Assembly (NCBI GenBank): GCA_034112285.1
Contig: JAWUVP010000065.1
Coordinates: forward strand, 1 to 17,943
Reading direction: 5' to 3'
DNA: 17,943 nt
From: JAWUVP01 sp034112285
GTDB lineage: Bacteria; Pseudomonadota; Gammaproteobacteria; JABDGN01
A program made the position numbers and the translations under genes. Every line of letters begins with the position of its first letter. Positions within the stretch are counted from its first letter, which is position 1. Positions 6,694 through 15,032 of the stretch are shown piece by piece. A model generated the notes under the pieces. That model saw nothing but the letters and a program-made list of their open reading frames with translations, had not been told where the DNA came from and made no database searches.

Positions 6694-8307
6694 ATGACGG
6701 TACGTAAGTATTTCTTTCTTATTTCTGCCACGGTTATTTTGTTTGTTTGTTTTGCCGGTATTTTTCGTCCTCATGCGCTTTATGCGCTGTTCTTTTTAAT
6801 TCCCTTGTTTTTGCTTGGGCTGTACGATGTGTTACAACGCCATTCTAATATACTGCGTAATTATCCGCTGCTTGGACATTTTAGATATATACTGCTCAAA
6901 ATTCGCCCGCAAATTCGCCAATATTTCGTTGAAAGTGAAATGGAAGGCACGCCGTATAGCCATGAGCAACGCATGTTGATTCAAGAGCGCGGTTTGAAAA
7001 CAAACGATAACACGCCTTTTGGCACCTTGAGCAATGTCTATGCACCAGGTTATGAGTGGTTGACGCAGTCGTTGGCACCTAAAAATATTCCCGATGAAGA
7101 AATGAAAGTGGTGTTTGGTGGCGATGCCTGTACTAAACCGTACACGGCCTCTCGTTTAAACATTTCTGCAATGAGCTTTGGTGCATTGGGTGGCAGAGCG
7201 ATTATGGCATTAAATAAAGGCGCTAAATTAGGTGGTTTTGCTCATAACACCGGCGAAGGTGGTTTGACTCCGTATCATTTGAAAAATGGCGGTGATATAT
7301 TTATGCAAGTGGGTACCGGTTATTTTGGTTGTCGTGATAGAGAAACCGGTGAGTTTGATGCAGCTATGTTTACTGAAAAAGCACAGCTGGATGTGGTGAA
7401 GATGATTGAAATTAAATTGTCTCAGGGTGCAAAGCCAGCGCATGGTGGTGTTTTGCCGGGGGCAAAAGTATCGGCTGAAATTGCTGCTATTCGCCACGTC
7501 AAAGAAGGCGTTGATTGTATTTCGCCACCGGCGCATTCTGCTTTTAGCACGCCGTTAGAAATGATGGCTTTTATTCAACAGCTGCGAGAGCTCTCAGGTG
7601 GCAAACCGATTGGTTTTAAATTATGCTTGGGCGTACCGAGTGAGTTTATGGCTATTTGTAAGGCAATGTTGAAAACCGGTATTTACCCTGATTTTATTAC
7701 TATTGATGGCGCTGAAGGCGGCACCGGTGCTGCACCGGTTGAGTTTACTAATTCAATTGGGGTGCCGCTAAACGAAGGCCTAGCCTTTGTGAATAATTGT
7801 TTGGTGGGCATGAATGTTCGCGATAAAGTTAAAGTGATTGCCAGTGGGAAAGTTGTGACTGGGTTTGATTTTGCCAAAAAATTAGCGCTGGGTGCTGACT
7901 GTTGTAACATGGCCAGGCCTATGATGTTTAGTTTGGGTTGTGTGCAATCAAGACGTTGTCATAACAACACTTGTCCCACCGGTGTTGCAACTCAAGATAA
8001 GGCGTTAGGTTCAGCGTTAGATGTTGATTCTAAAGCAGAGCAAGTATGTAATTTTCATGAAAGCACGCTTTATAATCTTCGTGAAGTGTTAGGTGCTGCG
8101 GGTTTGGAGCATCCGGACCAGTTATTGCCTAGTCATATTTGGCGTCGTTTGGATAATGATCTGGGTATGAAAAGTTATGCGCAACTTTATAAGTTTTTAA
8201 AGCCAGGGGCTTTGTTAGATGATGGTTTTGACTGGCATTTCTCGGCAGATTGGCATGCGGCTTCGGCGGAATCTTTCAGCCCTATTATCAGCAAGAGTAT
8301 TCGTTAA
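6694..8307 (+). CDS. Membrane-anchored FMN-binding glutamate synthase-family protein
   Basis: 537 residues from the ATG at 6694, which follows GGAG by 7 nt; the ribosome site overlaps the end of erpA. Two hydrophobic segments (about 6-23 and 28-43) anchor it in the membrane. The rest is the FMN-binding barrel of glutamate synthase: ISAMSFGALGG (157-167), HNTGEGGL (184-191), KPAHGGVLPG, SPPAHSA (277-283) and DGAEGGTGAAP (338-348). The cysteine set C416-x5-C422-x4-C427 matches the glutamate synthase [3Fe-4S] site. There is no N-terminal glutaminase domain and no GltD-like partner nearby, so it is unlikely to be ordinary GOGAT. The substrate and electron partner of such stand-alone forms are not known to me. 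It overlaps the convergent anmK by four bases. Family is certain, reaction is not. Confidence 0.9.
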   Translation: MTVRKYFFLISATVILFVCFAGIFRPHALYALFFLIPLFLLGLYDVLQRHSNILRNYPLLGHFRYILLKIRPQIRQYFVESEMEGTPYSHEQRMLIQERGLKTNDNTPFGTLSNVYAPGYEWLTQSLAPKNIPDEEMKVVFGGDACTKPYTASRLNISAMSFGALGGRAIMALNKGAKLGGFAHNTGEGGLTPYHLKNGGDIFMQVGTGYFGCRDRETGEFDAAMFTEKAQLDVVKMIEIKLSQGAKPAHGGVLPGAKVSAEIAAIRHVKEGVDCISPPAHSAFSTPLEMMAFIQQLRELSGGKPIGFKLCLGVPSEFMAICKAMLKTGIYPDFITIDGAEGGTGAAPVEFTNSIGVPLNEGLAFVNNCLVGMNVRDKVKVIASGKVVTGFDFAKKLALGADCCNMARPMMFSLGCVQSRRCHNNTCPTGVATQDKALGSALDVDSKAEQVCNFHESTLYNLREVLGAAGLEHPDQLLPSHIWRRLDNDLGMKSYAQLYKFLKPGALLDDGFDWHFSADWHAASAESFSPIISKSIR

Positions 8308-9410
8308 TTTTTAGGCTGTGGTAGTGGGTTAGAAAATATTTCACCTAATATCACAGCCTGTTTTGCCCCGGTAATGCTGTGGGTATTCAGGGCTTCCTCT
8401 TTCAAACGCATTTTCGCCAGCCAGGCAAATAATAATGCTTCTAAATAATCGGCATCAAATCCTAACTCGCTGGTGTTGGCCACCTGGTTAGGGGCGAGCG
8501 CTTGTATGCGTTGCACTAAATATGAATTGCGGGCTCCGCCACCACAAAGATATATTTGTGCCATTGGCATTTCTTGCTCGATAGTCTTGATAATGCTCTG
8601 CGCAGTTAATTCCACTAATGTTGTTTGCACATCTTCGGGAGATTGTGTTGTTAAATGTTTTTCTAGCCATGCGAGATTGAAATAATCGGTGCCGGTACTT
8701 TTGGGGTGAGGTTTATCAAAATAGGGATCAGCCAAGAAGGCGCTGAGTAAATCGGGGCAACTTTTTCCTTGACGTGCAAAGCGCCCATCCTTATCGAAAG
8801 GTTGTTGTTGATGTTGATAAACCCAAGCATCGAGTAGCGTATTGCCTGGGCCGGTATCAAACCCTTTTACGGGCGTGGTATCACTGACGAAACTCACATT
8901 AGCAATGCCACCAATGTTTACAATGGCGCGCGGTGTGCCGGGCTGCATTAAAAAAGCGTGGTGTACCAACGGGGCTAAGGGTGCACCTTGCCCTCCGGCT
9001 TTAATGTCGGCGTTGCGAAAATCGGCAACGGTGGTGATGCGAGTGTCTTGTGCAATAATGTTAGCATCGCCAATTTGCGTAGTATAGGCTGGGCTGGCTT
9101 CTGGGTGATGGCTAATAGTTTGGCCGTGTGAGCCGATAGCGATAATTTGCTCGGCAGGGAGATTGGCTTTATTTAGTAATGCGTTAACGGCTGCTGCAAA
9201 TAATTTTCCTAGGGTGGTATTGAGCTCGGGTATGCGTGAGTCGTGGCGGTCATCTTTATTAACGACATCGGTGAGTGTTTCACGCAGGCTTTGGGGAAAG
9301 GGATGTTGGTGTGCTGCTAGCAGTGTTGGTTTGTCGGCTAAATTAAACACGGCGGCATCAACACTGTCCATGCTGGTGCCTGATAGTAATCCTATGTATA
9401 ACTCACGCAT
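8304..9410 (-). CDS. anmK: Anhydro-N-acetylmuramic acid kinase
   Basis: Phosphorylates and opens 1,6-anhydro-MurNAc released by lytic transglycosylases, giving MurNAc-6-phosphate for cell-wall recycling in the cytoplasm. At 368 residues it matches the E. coli enzyme (369). Motifs of the ASKHA kinase fold are present: GLLSGTSMDSVDAAVF at the N-terminus (phosphate loop), IGSHGQTISHHP, VNIGGIANVSF, FDTGPGNTLLDAW with the catalytic-region aspartate, and YLCGGGARN. The start ATG has AAAGGA about 11 nt upstream. It converges with the glutamate synthase-like gene with a four-base overlap and no terminator. The M23 endopeptidase further on also acts on peptidoglycan, although the MFS-coaX pair separates them. 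Confidence 0.96.
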   Translation of the reverse strand: MRELYIGLLSGTSMDSVDAAVFNLADKPTLLAAHQHPFPQSLRETLTDVVNKDDRHDSRIPELNTTLGKLFAAAVNALLNKANLPAEQIIAIGSHGQTISHHPEASPAYTTQIGDANIIAQDTRITTVADFRNADIKAGGQGAPLAPLVHHAFLMQPGTPRAIVNIGGIANVSFVSDTTPVKGFDTGPGNTLLDAWVYQHQQQPFDKDGRFARQGKSCPDLLSAFLADPYFDKPHPKSTGTDYFNLAWLEKHLTTQSPEDVQTTLVELTAQSIIKTIEQEMPMAQIYLCGGGARNSYLVQRIQALAPNQVANTSELGFDADYLEALLFAWLAKMRLKEEALNTHSITGAKQAVILGEIFSNPLPQPKN

Positions 9411-9722
9411 GATATATTTTTTCCTTTAGTTGAACGCCATTCTCATTACTTGTTAGACAATAACTGCTTCGAGTGCCGTAAGTATCGGAGGCCATATAAA
9501 TAGAGGGTGGGGTTTTTTCTTGCTCTGGCGTGTTGATAGACTTATGGTATCACAGCCGCATGAAAACCAGAATATATTCTTAAGCCTTAGTGTTTTTTCG
9601 CGGCCAAAAGTTCGCTAGAAATGCTATTTTAAATCTGTTAATATGCCCGCTTAAGCATTGACCCTTTGCGTGGCAATGACTTGAGTTATAGTTTACTAAT
9701 TTAATTTTAATAGGACTTGATC
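9411..9722. other. Divergent intergenic region between anmK and the MFS gene
   Basis: 312 nt with no open frame I would defend and no clear terminator. It must hold the promoters for both flanking genes. The only promoter match I find is the plus-strand one at 9616-9644. I see no repeat array or RNA gene here. Confidence 0.6.
9616..9644 (+). promoter_or_regulatory. Candidate promoter for the MFS-coaX pair
   Basis: TAGAAA (9616-9621, 4 of 6), a 17-nt spacer and TAATAT (9639-9644, 4 of 6), followed by a GC-rich GCCCGC discriminator. It would give a leader of about 70 nt. The match is moderate. Confidence 0.35.
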
Positions 9723-10964
9723 ATGCGACAGGTACCCGGCTCCAGTACTTCTTTTCGAAGTGTCTTTCCTTTTTTCTGTATTATTATTCTTGATATTCTT
9801 AGCATTAACGTTGTGACGCCTATTTTGGCGCCGTTAGTGAATGACCCCAGTGCGCATGTGTTAGGTGCACATTCTTCTGTGGAAAGTCGTCATATTGTTT
9901 ATGGCTTAATTCAAGCCTTGTCGCCGTTGTGCTATATGCTCGGCGCGCCGATTTTAGGTTATCTTTCTGATCGCGTTGGTCGGCGTAAAATATTATTGTT
10001 TTGTATTGGTGGCTCGTTTGTAGGCTTACTGGCTTATATTTTAAGTTTTAATTTTAATAGCTTGCTGATTTTATTATTTGGCCGTGTGATTGTGGGCTTT
10101 ACTTCAGGCAGCTTGGCTGTGGCGCAATCGGCTATTGCAGATATTAGCAAAGGCGCGGCCAAAGCTAAAAACATTGGTTTAATTGCGGTGGCCATGACGA
10201 TTGGCTTAATTGCCGGGCCATTGTTGGGTGGGGTGTTGTCGGATCCGAGTGTTGTATCTTGGTTTACTAATTCTACGCCATTTTATGCGGGGATTGTTTT
10301 GTCTGTTGCCAATTTGATTATTTTGCTCACCATGCTTGATGAGACGCACATGTTAGTGTCGACAGATAAAAGTCATGGCCTGCTGCGAGATTTTTGGCGC
10401 TTGCTCACGCAGTATAATTTACAGTATATTTTGCTCAGCTTTTTTGTGTTTGAATTAGGCTGGAGTTTGTATTTTCAATCGCTAGCCTTATTGTTGGCGC
10501 AACACTTTCATTTGGCAAATAAAATGATTGGTGTTTTTTCATCTTATGTAGGACTAGTGTTATCGTTATTTTTATTGTACGGCGTGCGCGTTGTGGTCAA
10601 TCGTTTTGAGCTGGTTAAAATTGTTAAGCCGAGTTATCTGCTGGGCATCATTGTTTTGTTAATCGGTTTCTTTTTTAATACGATGACTATGCAGTGGTTG
10701 ATTGCTATCCCTATCTCTTTGATGGTGGCGTTTTGTTATACTATTTTTATTACCATGGGCTCAGATAAAGTGGATTCTAATATGCAGGGTTTGTATATGG
10801 GGGTAACCGATGGTTTGCTCTCGTTAGCTTTTGCTATCACTGCTTTTTTGGGTAGTGTACTGGCGATTAAAAGTGCGATTGTACCAGAGCTGGTTGCGGC
10901 TGGATTTTTTGCATTCGGTTTATTATTATTTCCTTTGGCGCAGCGCCAATATCAACAAGGATAA
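9723..10964 (+). CDS. MFS transporter, TetA-like 12-helix type
   Basis: 413 residues from the ATG at 9723, chosen because AGGA (9712-9715) lies 7 nt upstream; an in-frame TTG at 9717 is too close to that site. It is an inner-membrane secondary transporter with about 12 hydrophobic helices. The family motif A, GYLSDRVGRRK, is at 79-89 between helices 2 and 3. GLIAGPLLGG (161-170) in helix 5 resembles the antiporter motif C, so a drug/proton-antiporter-like mechanism is plausible but not shown. coaX starts 6 nt after the stop, and its ribosome site lies in the last codons of this gene, so the two are co-expressed. This raises the possibility of a role linked to pantothenate or coenzyme A metabolism, which is inference. 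The substrate cannot be read from sequence. Confidence 0.85.
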   Translation: MRQVPGSSTSFRSVFPFFCIIILDILSINVVTPILAPLVNDPSAHVLGAHSSVESRHIVYGLIQALSPLCYMLGAPILGYLSDRVGRRKILLFCIGGSFVGLLAYILSFNFNSLLILLFGRVIVGFTSGSLAVAQSAIADISKGAAKAKNIGLIAVAMTIGLIAGPLLGGVLSDPSVVSWFTNSTPFYAGIVLSVANLIILLTMLDETHMLVSTDKSHGLLRDFWRLLTQYNLQYILLSFFVFELGWSLYFQSLALLLAQHFHLANKMIGVFSSYVGLVLSLFLLYGVRVVVNRFELVKIVKPSYLLGIIVLLIGFFFNTMTMQWLIAIPISLMVAFCYTIFITMGSDKVDSNMQGLYMGVTDGLLSLAFAITAFLGSVLAIKSAIVPELVAAGFFAFGLLLFPLAQRQYQQG

Positions 10965-10970
10965 TTATTT

Positions 10971-11741
10971 ATGAAAATGTGTTTAGATGTGGGTAACTCA
11001 CAAATTTATGGCGGTGTGTTTGAGGGTAAAAAATTATTATTAAAGTTTCGCCATGAAACACATCGTAGCAGCACCTCGGATCAGTTGGGCATTTTTCTGA
11101 AAAGTGTGTTGCGCGAAAATAATATGGATGCTGAGGTGATTAAGCATATTGCGATTAGCTCGGTTGTGCCGCCGTTAAATTATTCTTTGGGTTCGGCGTG
11201 CATTAAATATTTTAAGGTAGAACCTTTTTGGTTGCAGGCTGGCGTGAAAACGGGTTTGAAAATTAAAACCAAGGAGCCGAATCAAGTGGGTGCAGATTTA
11301 ATTGCCAGTGCGATTGCCTCGGTTGATATGTTTCCAAATAAGAATTTGATTGTTTCCGATTTTGGCACCGCGACCACTTTCGCTGCGATTAATAAGCAAG
11401 GTGAGTTTCTTGGCGTGGTGATTCAAGCCGGCGTGCGTACTTCTATGCATGCCTTGCAAACTTTTACTGAAAAATTACCGACGGTACAAATTGTGCAGCC
11501 CAAGCAGGTGCTTGGCCGTGATACCACTGCGTGTATTCAGTCGGGTCTATATTATGGTCAACTGGGTGCAACCAAAGAAATTTTAGCGGGCATTACTAAG
11601 GAAGTGTTTGCCGGTGAGGCGCCGGTGATTATTGGTACGGGTGGTTTTTCTACTTTGTATGAAAATGAGCAGCTCTTTAGTGTTGTGGCGCCTGATCTTG
11701 TTTTGCATGGCATTCGCCTTGCGTTAGAACTGAACTTATAA
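10971..11741 (+). CDS. coaX: Type III pantothenate kinase
   Basis: Phosphorylates pantothenate, the first step of coenzyme A synthesis, in the cytoplasm. The 256 residues have the CoaX layout of the ASKHA fold: LDVGNSQIYGGVF (D6), ISSVVPPLN (62-70), VGADLIASAIA (106-116) with D109, SDFGTATTF (129-137), and IQAGVRTSMHALQTFTEKLP in the substrate region. Two conserved family motifs are altered: GADR reads GADL (L110), and the usual xPG reads QAG. The rest aligns well with what I remember of Legionella CoaX, so I keep the name, but activity should be tested. AAGGA (10957-10961) is 9 nt before the ATG. The stop abuts the stop of the convergent M23 peptidase gene with no gap. Confidence 0.88.
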   Translation: MKMCLDVGNSQIYGGVFEGKKLLLKFRHETHRSSTSDQLGIFLKSVLRENNMDAEVIKHIAISSVVPPLNYSLGSACIKYFKVEPFWLQAGVKTGLKIKTKEPNQVGADLIASAIASVDMFPNKNLIVSDFGTATTFAAINKQGEFLGVVIQAGVRTSMHALQTFTEKLPTVQIVQPKQVLGRDTTACIQSGLYYGQLGATKEILAGITKEVFAGEAPVIIGTGGFSTLYENEQLFSVVAPDLVLHGIRLALELNL

Positions 11742-13070
11742 TTATTGCGGTACAGGTTGAACCGGTGCGGGCTGTAGTTGTTGCTTTGCTTTGTCTATAG
11801 ACATTTTAAATGCTGCACGTTCTTTGCGAGGTATTGTGGAAGCATAGGGTAATTTTACCGTCATAGGATTTTCATAATGATGGTGCACGCGATATTCGTA
11901 ATGCACATGTGGCCCGGTTGACCAACCGCTGGTACCAATGTAACCAATCACATCATCCATTTTCACATAAGAACCTGACGGGTGTTTCGCGTTATATCGG
12001 CTCATGTGGCCATATAAGGTGGTAATGCCATGTCCATGATTGATAACAATGCAACGGCCATAACCTCTAATGCGACCGCGTAAAATAATGCGGCCATCGC
12101 CGGTGGCGTGAATGGGTGTGCCGTAGGGGGCGGCAAAATCGGTTCCGGTGTGCGGGCGAACTTTTTTTAACACGGGATCAAGACGGTGCAAGCTGAACGG
12201 TGAGCTGATGCGGCCAATGTTAACGGGACGGCGTAAAAAAGCTCTGCTTAAGCTGCGGCCACTGGCATCATAATAAGCGGCGCGACCGTAGCTATCACGA
12301 TAACGTAAGGCATAAAGTTTGTTTTGTTTATGCTGATACAGCGCGGCGATAATATTTCCAGGCTCGGTACGCTGGGTTTTCATATTTTTTAAGCGCTCAT
12401 AAGCCACGGTGAATTGGTCACCGGCATGAATGTTGCGCTTAAAGTTTAACCGCCAAGAATAAATTTTTGCAAGATTAGCCAGTACAGTGCTAGGGATGTG
12501 AGCTTTTGCACCATCGATATTGAAATCACTGTGGATAGCAAAGTGACTGACTTTGGTGGCGACATTTAATTCTTGGGTCACTTTCTTTGCACTAAAACCA
12601 TGCTCTGTTTTGCTGATAACGATATTGTCAGTGTTGCTAATTGGCCAGCTTAGGCGTAGCAGTTGTTGTTTTGGGTCGATAGAAAATGCTAGGGTTTGGC
12701 CGGAACGTAATTTTTTGAGGGCGGCTTTCACTAAGGGTAGTTTGGCCACCAATAAGGTTTGATTTGGACTAAGGTGCAAGCGGCGAAAAATAAGCGCTAA
12801 GCTGTCGCCAGGCAGAACGATAACATTTTGCACGGTGGTGGGCACTTCAATTTCTTGAGGTGGCGGCGTGACATTATTACTTTGGCTGCCAACGGGAATG
12901 CTGGGTGGGTTGGCAAAGCTGGGCTCTTCATCAAATTGTTGGTTGGGTAAGTAGAGTAAGCTAAAAATAAATAAGCCCAATAAGCCGAGCGCGGTAATGA
13001 CCACAGCAACAACTCGCCGACGATGGCGGTGCATAAGATGTTGGATGTGATGAATTTTACTCGGTGGCAT
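11742..13070 (-). CDS. mepM: M23 murein DD-endopeptidase, MepM-like
   Basis: A 442-residue peptidoglycan endopeptidase (E. coli MepM is 440) that would cut cross-link peptides to allow wall growth. It has a basic N-terminus and one membrane helix (about 20-40) that tethers it to the inner membrane, a Pro-rich linker, a LysM-like/OapA-type segment around 80-135 (VLPGDSLALIFRRLHL), and the M23 zinc domain. All four metal and catalytic positions are visible: H307 and D311 (HTGTD), H355 (YGHM), and H388/H390 (GPHVHYE). It should therefore be active rather than an EnvC/NlpD-type activator. It is divergent from tyrS and abuts coaX tail to tail. The specific name MepM rests on architecture and length and is less certain than the family. 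Confidence 0.88.
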   Translation of the reverse strand: MPPSKIHHIQHLMHRHRRRVVAVVITALGLLGLFIFSLLYLPNQQFDEEPSFANPPSIPVGSQSNNVTPPPQEIEVPTTVQNVIVLPGDSLALIFRRLHLSPNQTLLVAKLPLVKAALKKLRSGQTLAFSIDPKQQLLRLSWPISNTDNIVISKTEHGFSAKKVTQELNVATKVSHFAIHSDFNIDGAKAHIPSTVLANLAKIYSWRLNFKRNIHAGDQFTVAYERLKNMKTQRTEPGNIIAALYQHKQNKLYALRYRDSYGRAAYYDASGRSLSRAFLRRPVNIGRISSPFSLHRLDPVLKKVRPHTGTDFAAPYGTPIHATGDGRIILRGRIRGYGRCIVINHGHGITTLYGHMSRYNAKHPSGSYVKMDDVIGYIGTSGWSTGPHVHYEYRVHHHYENPMTVKLPYASTIPRKERAAFKMSIDKAKQQLQPAPVQPVPQ

Positions 13071-13150
13071 AGAACGGTCGCATCTAAATTTAAGTTAGGC
13101 TATACTTCAACGCTTCGAAGAATAGCATAAATTAGTCAGTGGAGATAGCA

Positions 13151-14347
13151 ATGACAAATGTGGCCGAAGCCCTAGCAATTATTAAGCGCGGTACCGATGA
13201 AATTTTAGTTGAGAAAGAATTAATCGAACGCTTAGAAAGTGGCAAGCCTTTACGTATTAAGTTAGGTATGGATCCCACCGCGCCGGATTTACATTTGGGG
13301 CATACGGTGGTGTTAACCAAGATGCGTCAATTGCAAGATTTGGGGCATCACATTATGTTTCTCATTGGTGATTTTACTGCGATGATTGGCGATCCTACTG
13401 GCAAGAATAAAACTCGACCTGCTTTGACAGAGGAAGAAATTCAAAAAAATATGCAAAGCTATCAACACCAAGTAAGCAAAATTTTAGATCCTGATAAAAC
13501 TGAAATTATGTTTAATTCTTCTTGGATGCAAACCAAAAGCCCCATGTTTATGATTCGCTTGGCCGCGCGAAAAACCGTGGCCCGGATGTTAGAGCGTAGT
13601 GACTTTCGCAAACGATATAAAGCTGATCAAGATATCGCCATCCATGAGTTTATGTATCCTTTATTACAAGGCTGGGATTCGGTGGAAATGCAAGCCGATA
13701 TTGAGCTGGGCGGCACTGATCAGAAATTTAATTTGCTAATGGGGCGTGAATTGCAAAAGGCCGAAGGCCAAACGCCGCAGGTTGTGATTATGATGCCTTT
13801 GCTCGAAGGCACCGATGGCGTAAAAAAAATGTCCAAGTCCACCGGTAACTATATAGGCATAGACGAAGCCCCCGATGAGATGTTTGGCAAAATCATGTCG
13901 ATTTCTGATGAGCTGATGTGGCGCTATTATGATTTATTAAGTTTGCGAAACACTGAAGAGCTGCAACAGTTTAAAGACGAAGTGGCCGCTGGCGCCAATC
14001 CGCGTGACTATAAGATTAAATTCGCTGAAGAAATTATTACTCGTTATCATAGCGAAGCAGCGGCCAAACAAGCTACTGAGAACTTTATTGCCCGGTTTCA
14101 AAAAGGTGCGATGCCTGAGGATATGCCGGAAGTGACCTTAGAGGTGGGTGATAGTATTCTGATTGCTAATTTATTGAAAGCAGCGGGCTTGGTCAGCAGT
14201 ACCTCGGATGGTTTACGGATGGTACGCCAGGGTGCAGTGAAGATTGATGGTGAAAAAGTGGTGGATGAGAAATTGACGATTAATGTTGGTTCTGAGGCGG
14301 TGTATCAGGTAGGCAAGCGTCGTTTTGCAAGGGTGACAGTCGGCTAA
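13151..14347 (+). CDS. tyrS: Tyrosyl-tRNA synthetase, KMSKS (TyrZ-like) type
   Basis: Charges tRNA-Tyr with tyrosine. The 398 residues contain the class I HIGH motif as HLGH (48-51), the tyrosine-site segment GDFTAMIGDPTG (73-84), HEFMYPLLQGWDS, GGTDQKFN (187-194), KMSKS at 226-230, and a C-terminal S4-like RNA-binding domain (about 330-396). Having KMSKS instead of the KFGKT of E. coli TyrS puts it in the second bacterial TyrRS group, often called TyrZ. I chose ATG at 13151 because GGAG (13141-13144) lies 6 nt upstream; an in-frame GTG at 13139 is excluded by that site. It is divergent from the M23 gene and overlaps the convergent antitoxin gene by four bases. Confidence 0.97.
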   Translation: MTNVAEALAIIKRGTDEILVEKELIERLESGKPLRIKLGMDPTAPDLHLGHTVVLTKMRQLQDLGHHIMFLIGDFTAMIGDPTGKNKTRPALTEEEIQKNMQSYQHQVSKILDPDKTEIMFNSSWMQTKSPMFMIRLAARKTVARMLERSDFRKRYKADQDIAIHEFMYPLLQGWDSVEMQADIELGGTDQKFNLLMGRELQKAEGQTPQVVIMMPLLEGTDGVKKMSKSTGNYIGIDEAPDEMFGKIMSISDELMWRYYDLLSLRNTEELQQFKDEVAAGANPRDYKIKFAEEIITRYHSEAAAKQATENFIARFQKGAMPEDMPEVTLEVGDSILIANLLKAAGLVSSTSDGLRMVRQGAVKIDGEKVVDEKLTINVGSEAVYQVGKRRFARVTVG

Positions 14348-14703
14348 GCAAGAGAAAGTAACATATCACTTTTGCGCGGCTTGCGTTTTGGCGTCACGTC
14401 TATGGTCATTGCTATATTGTCGCGGTCTAACATTTCCTGTAGGCACAATCTAACAAACTGTGTTTCTGATTGCTCCAGTTTTTGCGCATATTCGGCTGCA
14501 GCCTTAACGCTTGCATAACGTCGCCCTTTTTCTAAGTCACATAAATATTGTTTTGAAATACCCAGTTTTTCGGAAAATTGTTGCTGCGTGAGTTCGTCAC
14601 ACATGCGAATTGACCATAACGTGTTGCCCACAGTTAATTTTCTACCGGTTATTTTTTCTAATTTTTTTAAGGTGCTCTTTGAGCTTTTGTTTTTAATAGT
14701 CAT
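14344..14703 (-). CDS. XRE-family helix-turn-helix antitoxin
   Basis: A 119-residue cytoplasmic DNA-binding protein. The Cro/CI-type HTH spans about residues 28-76, with TQQQFSEKLGISKQYLCDLEKG as its core (split around 39-60). A basic stretch, PKRKPRKSD, lies near the C-terminus. Its ATG lies inside the 3' end of the upstream RelE-like toxin frame (11-nt overlap in another frame), giving a toxin-first order as in HigBA-like systems. A GAGG ribosome site precedes the start. In such pairs the HTH protein neutralises the toxin and represses its own promoter; that is family knowledge, not seen here. The toxin partner is broken by a stop codon, so this gene may now persist alone as a regulator. 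Overlaps the end of tyrS by four bases, convergently. Confidence 0.85.
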   Translation of the reverse strand: MTIKNKSSKSTLKKLEKITGRKLTVGNTLWSIRMCDELTQQQFSEKLGISKQYLCDLEKGRRYASVKAAAEYAQKLEQSETQFVRLCLQEMLDRDNIAMTIDVTPKRKPRKSDMLLSLA

Positions 14704-14989
14704 GGTTGTTTACCTCAATTACTTCGACAACTTTTATAATATCTGCCTCAACTGTATATATAGTACGATAAGATCTGTTCAATTTTATTGAGCGCTATCC
14801 TTTGCGTTTGCCACGTAATGCTTCATCGTGGTGGCCAGGCATTTTTCTTACTTCTGTTAGGCTATGTTCAGCAATATTTTCTATCCAGAGGCCTAGTTGG
14901 TAGGCAATATGTGCAGGAATCTTTTTTAGTATTTTATGAGCTTGCCTGCTTAGTATAGCGTTAAAAATATCTGTACTCGTCTCACGCAT
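14693..14989 (-). pseudogene. RelE/ParE-superfamily toxin gene interrupted by an in-frame amber codon
   Basis: The frame from the ATG at 14989 encodes 64 residues up to a TAG at 14797-14795. Continuing in the same frame past it gives 33 more residues without another stop until TAA at 14695-14693, just inside the antitoxin gene. The two halves together read as one RelE-like mRNA-interferase toxin of 98 codons: VRKMPGHHDEALRGKRKG, then the stop, then RSIKLNRSYRTIY and a closing VEVIEVNNHDY. In relatives the interrupted position is, as I recall, usually Gln, so a single CAG to TAG change would explain it. The truncated product lacks the core of the active region. No frameshift is needed. Loss of function by nonsense mutation is the simplest reading; suppression or a sequencing error are alternatives. 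Confidence 0.85.
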
Positions 14990-15032
14990 TTAAATTGCAC
15001 CCTGACTTAGTGTATTTATCCACCTGAAGAAC

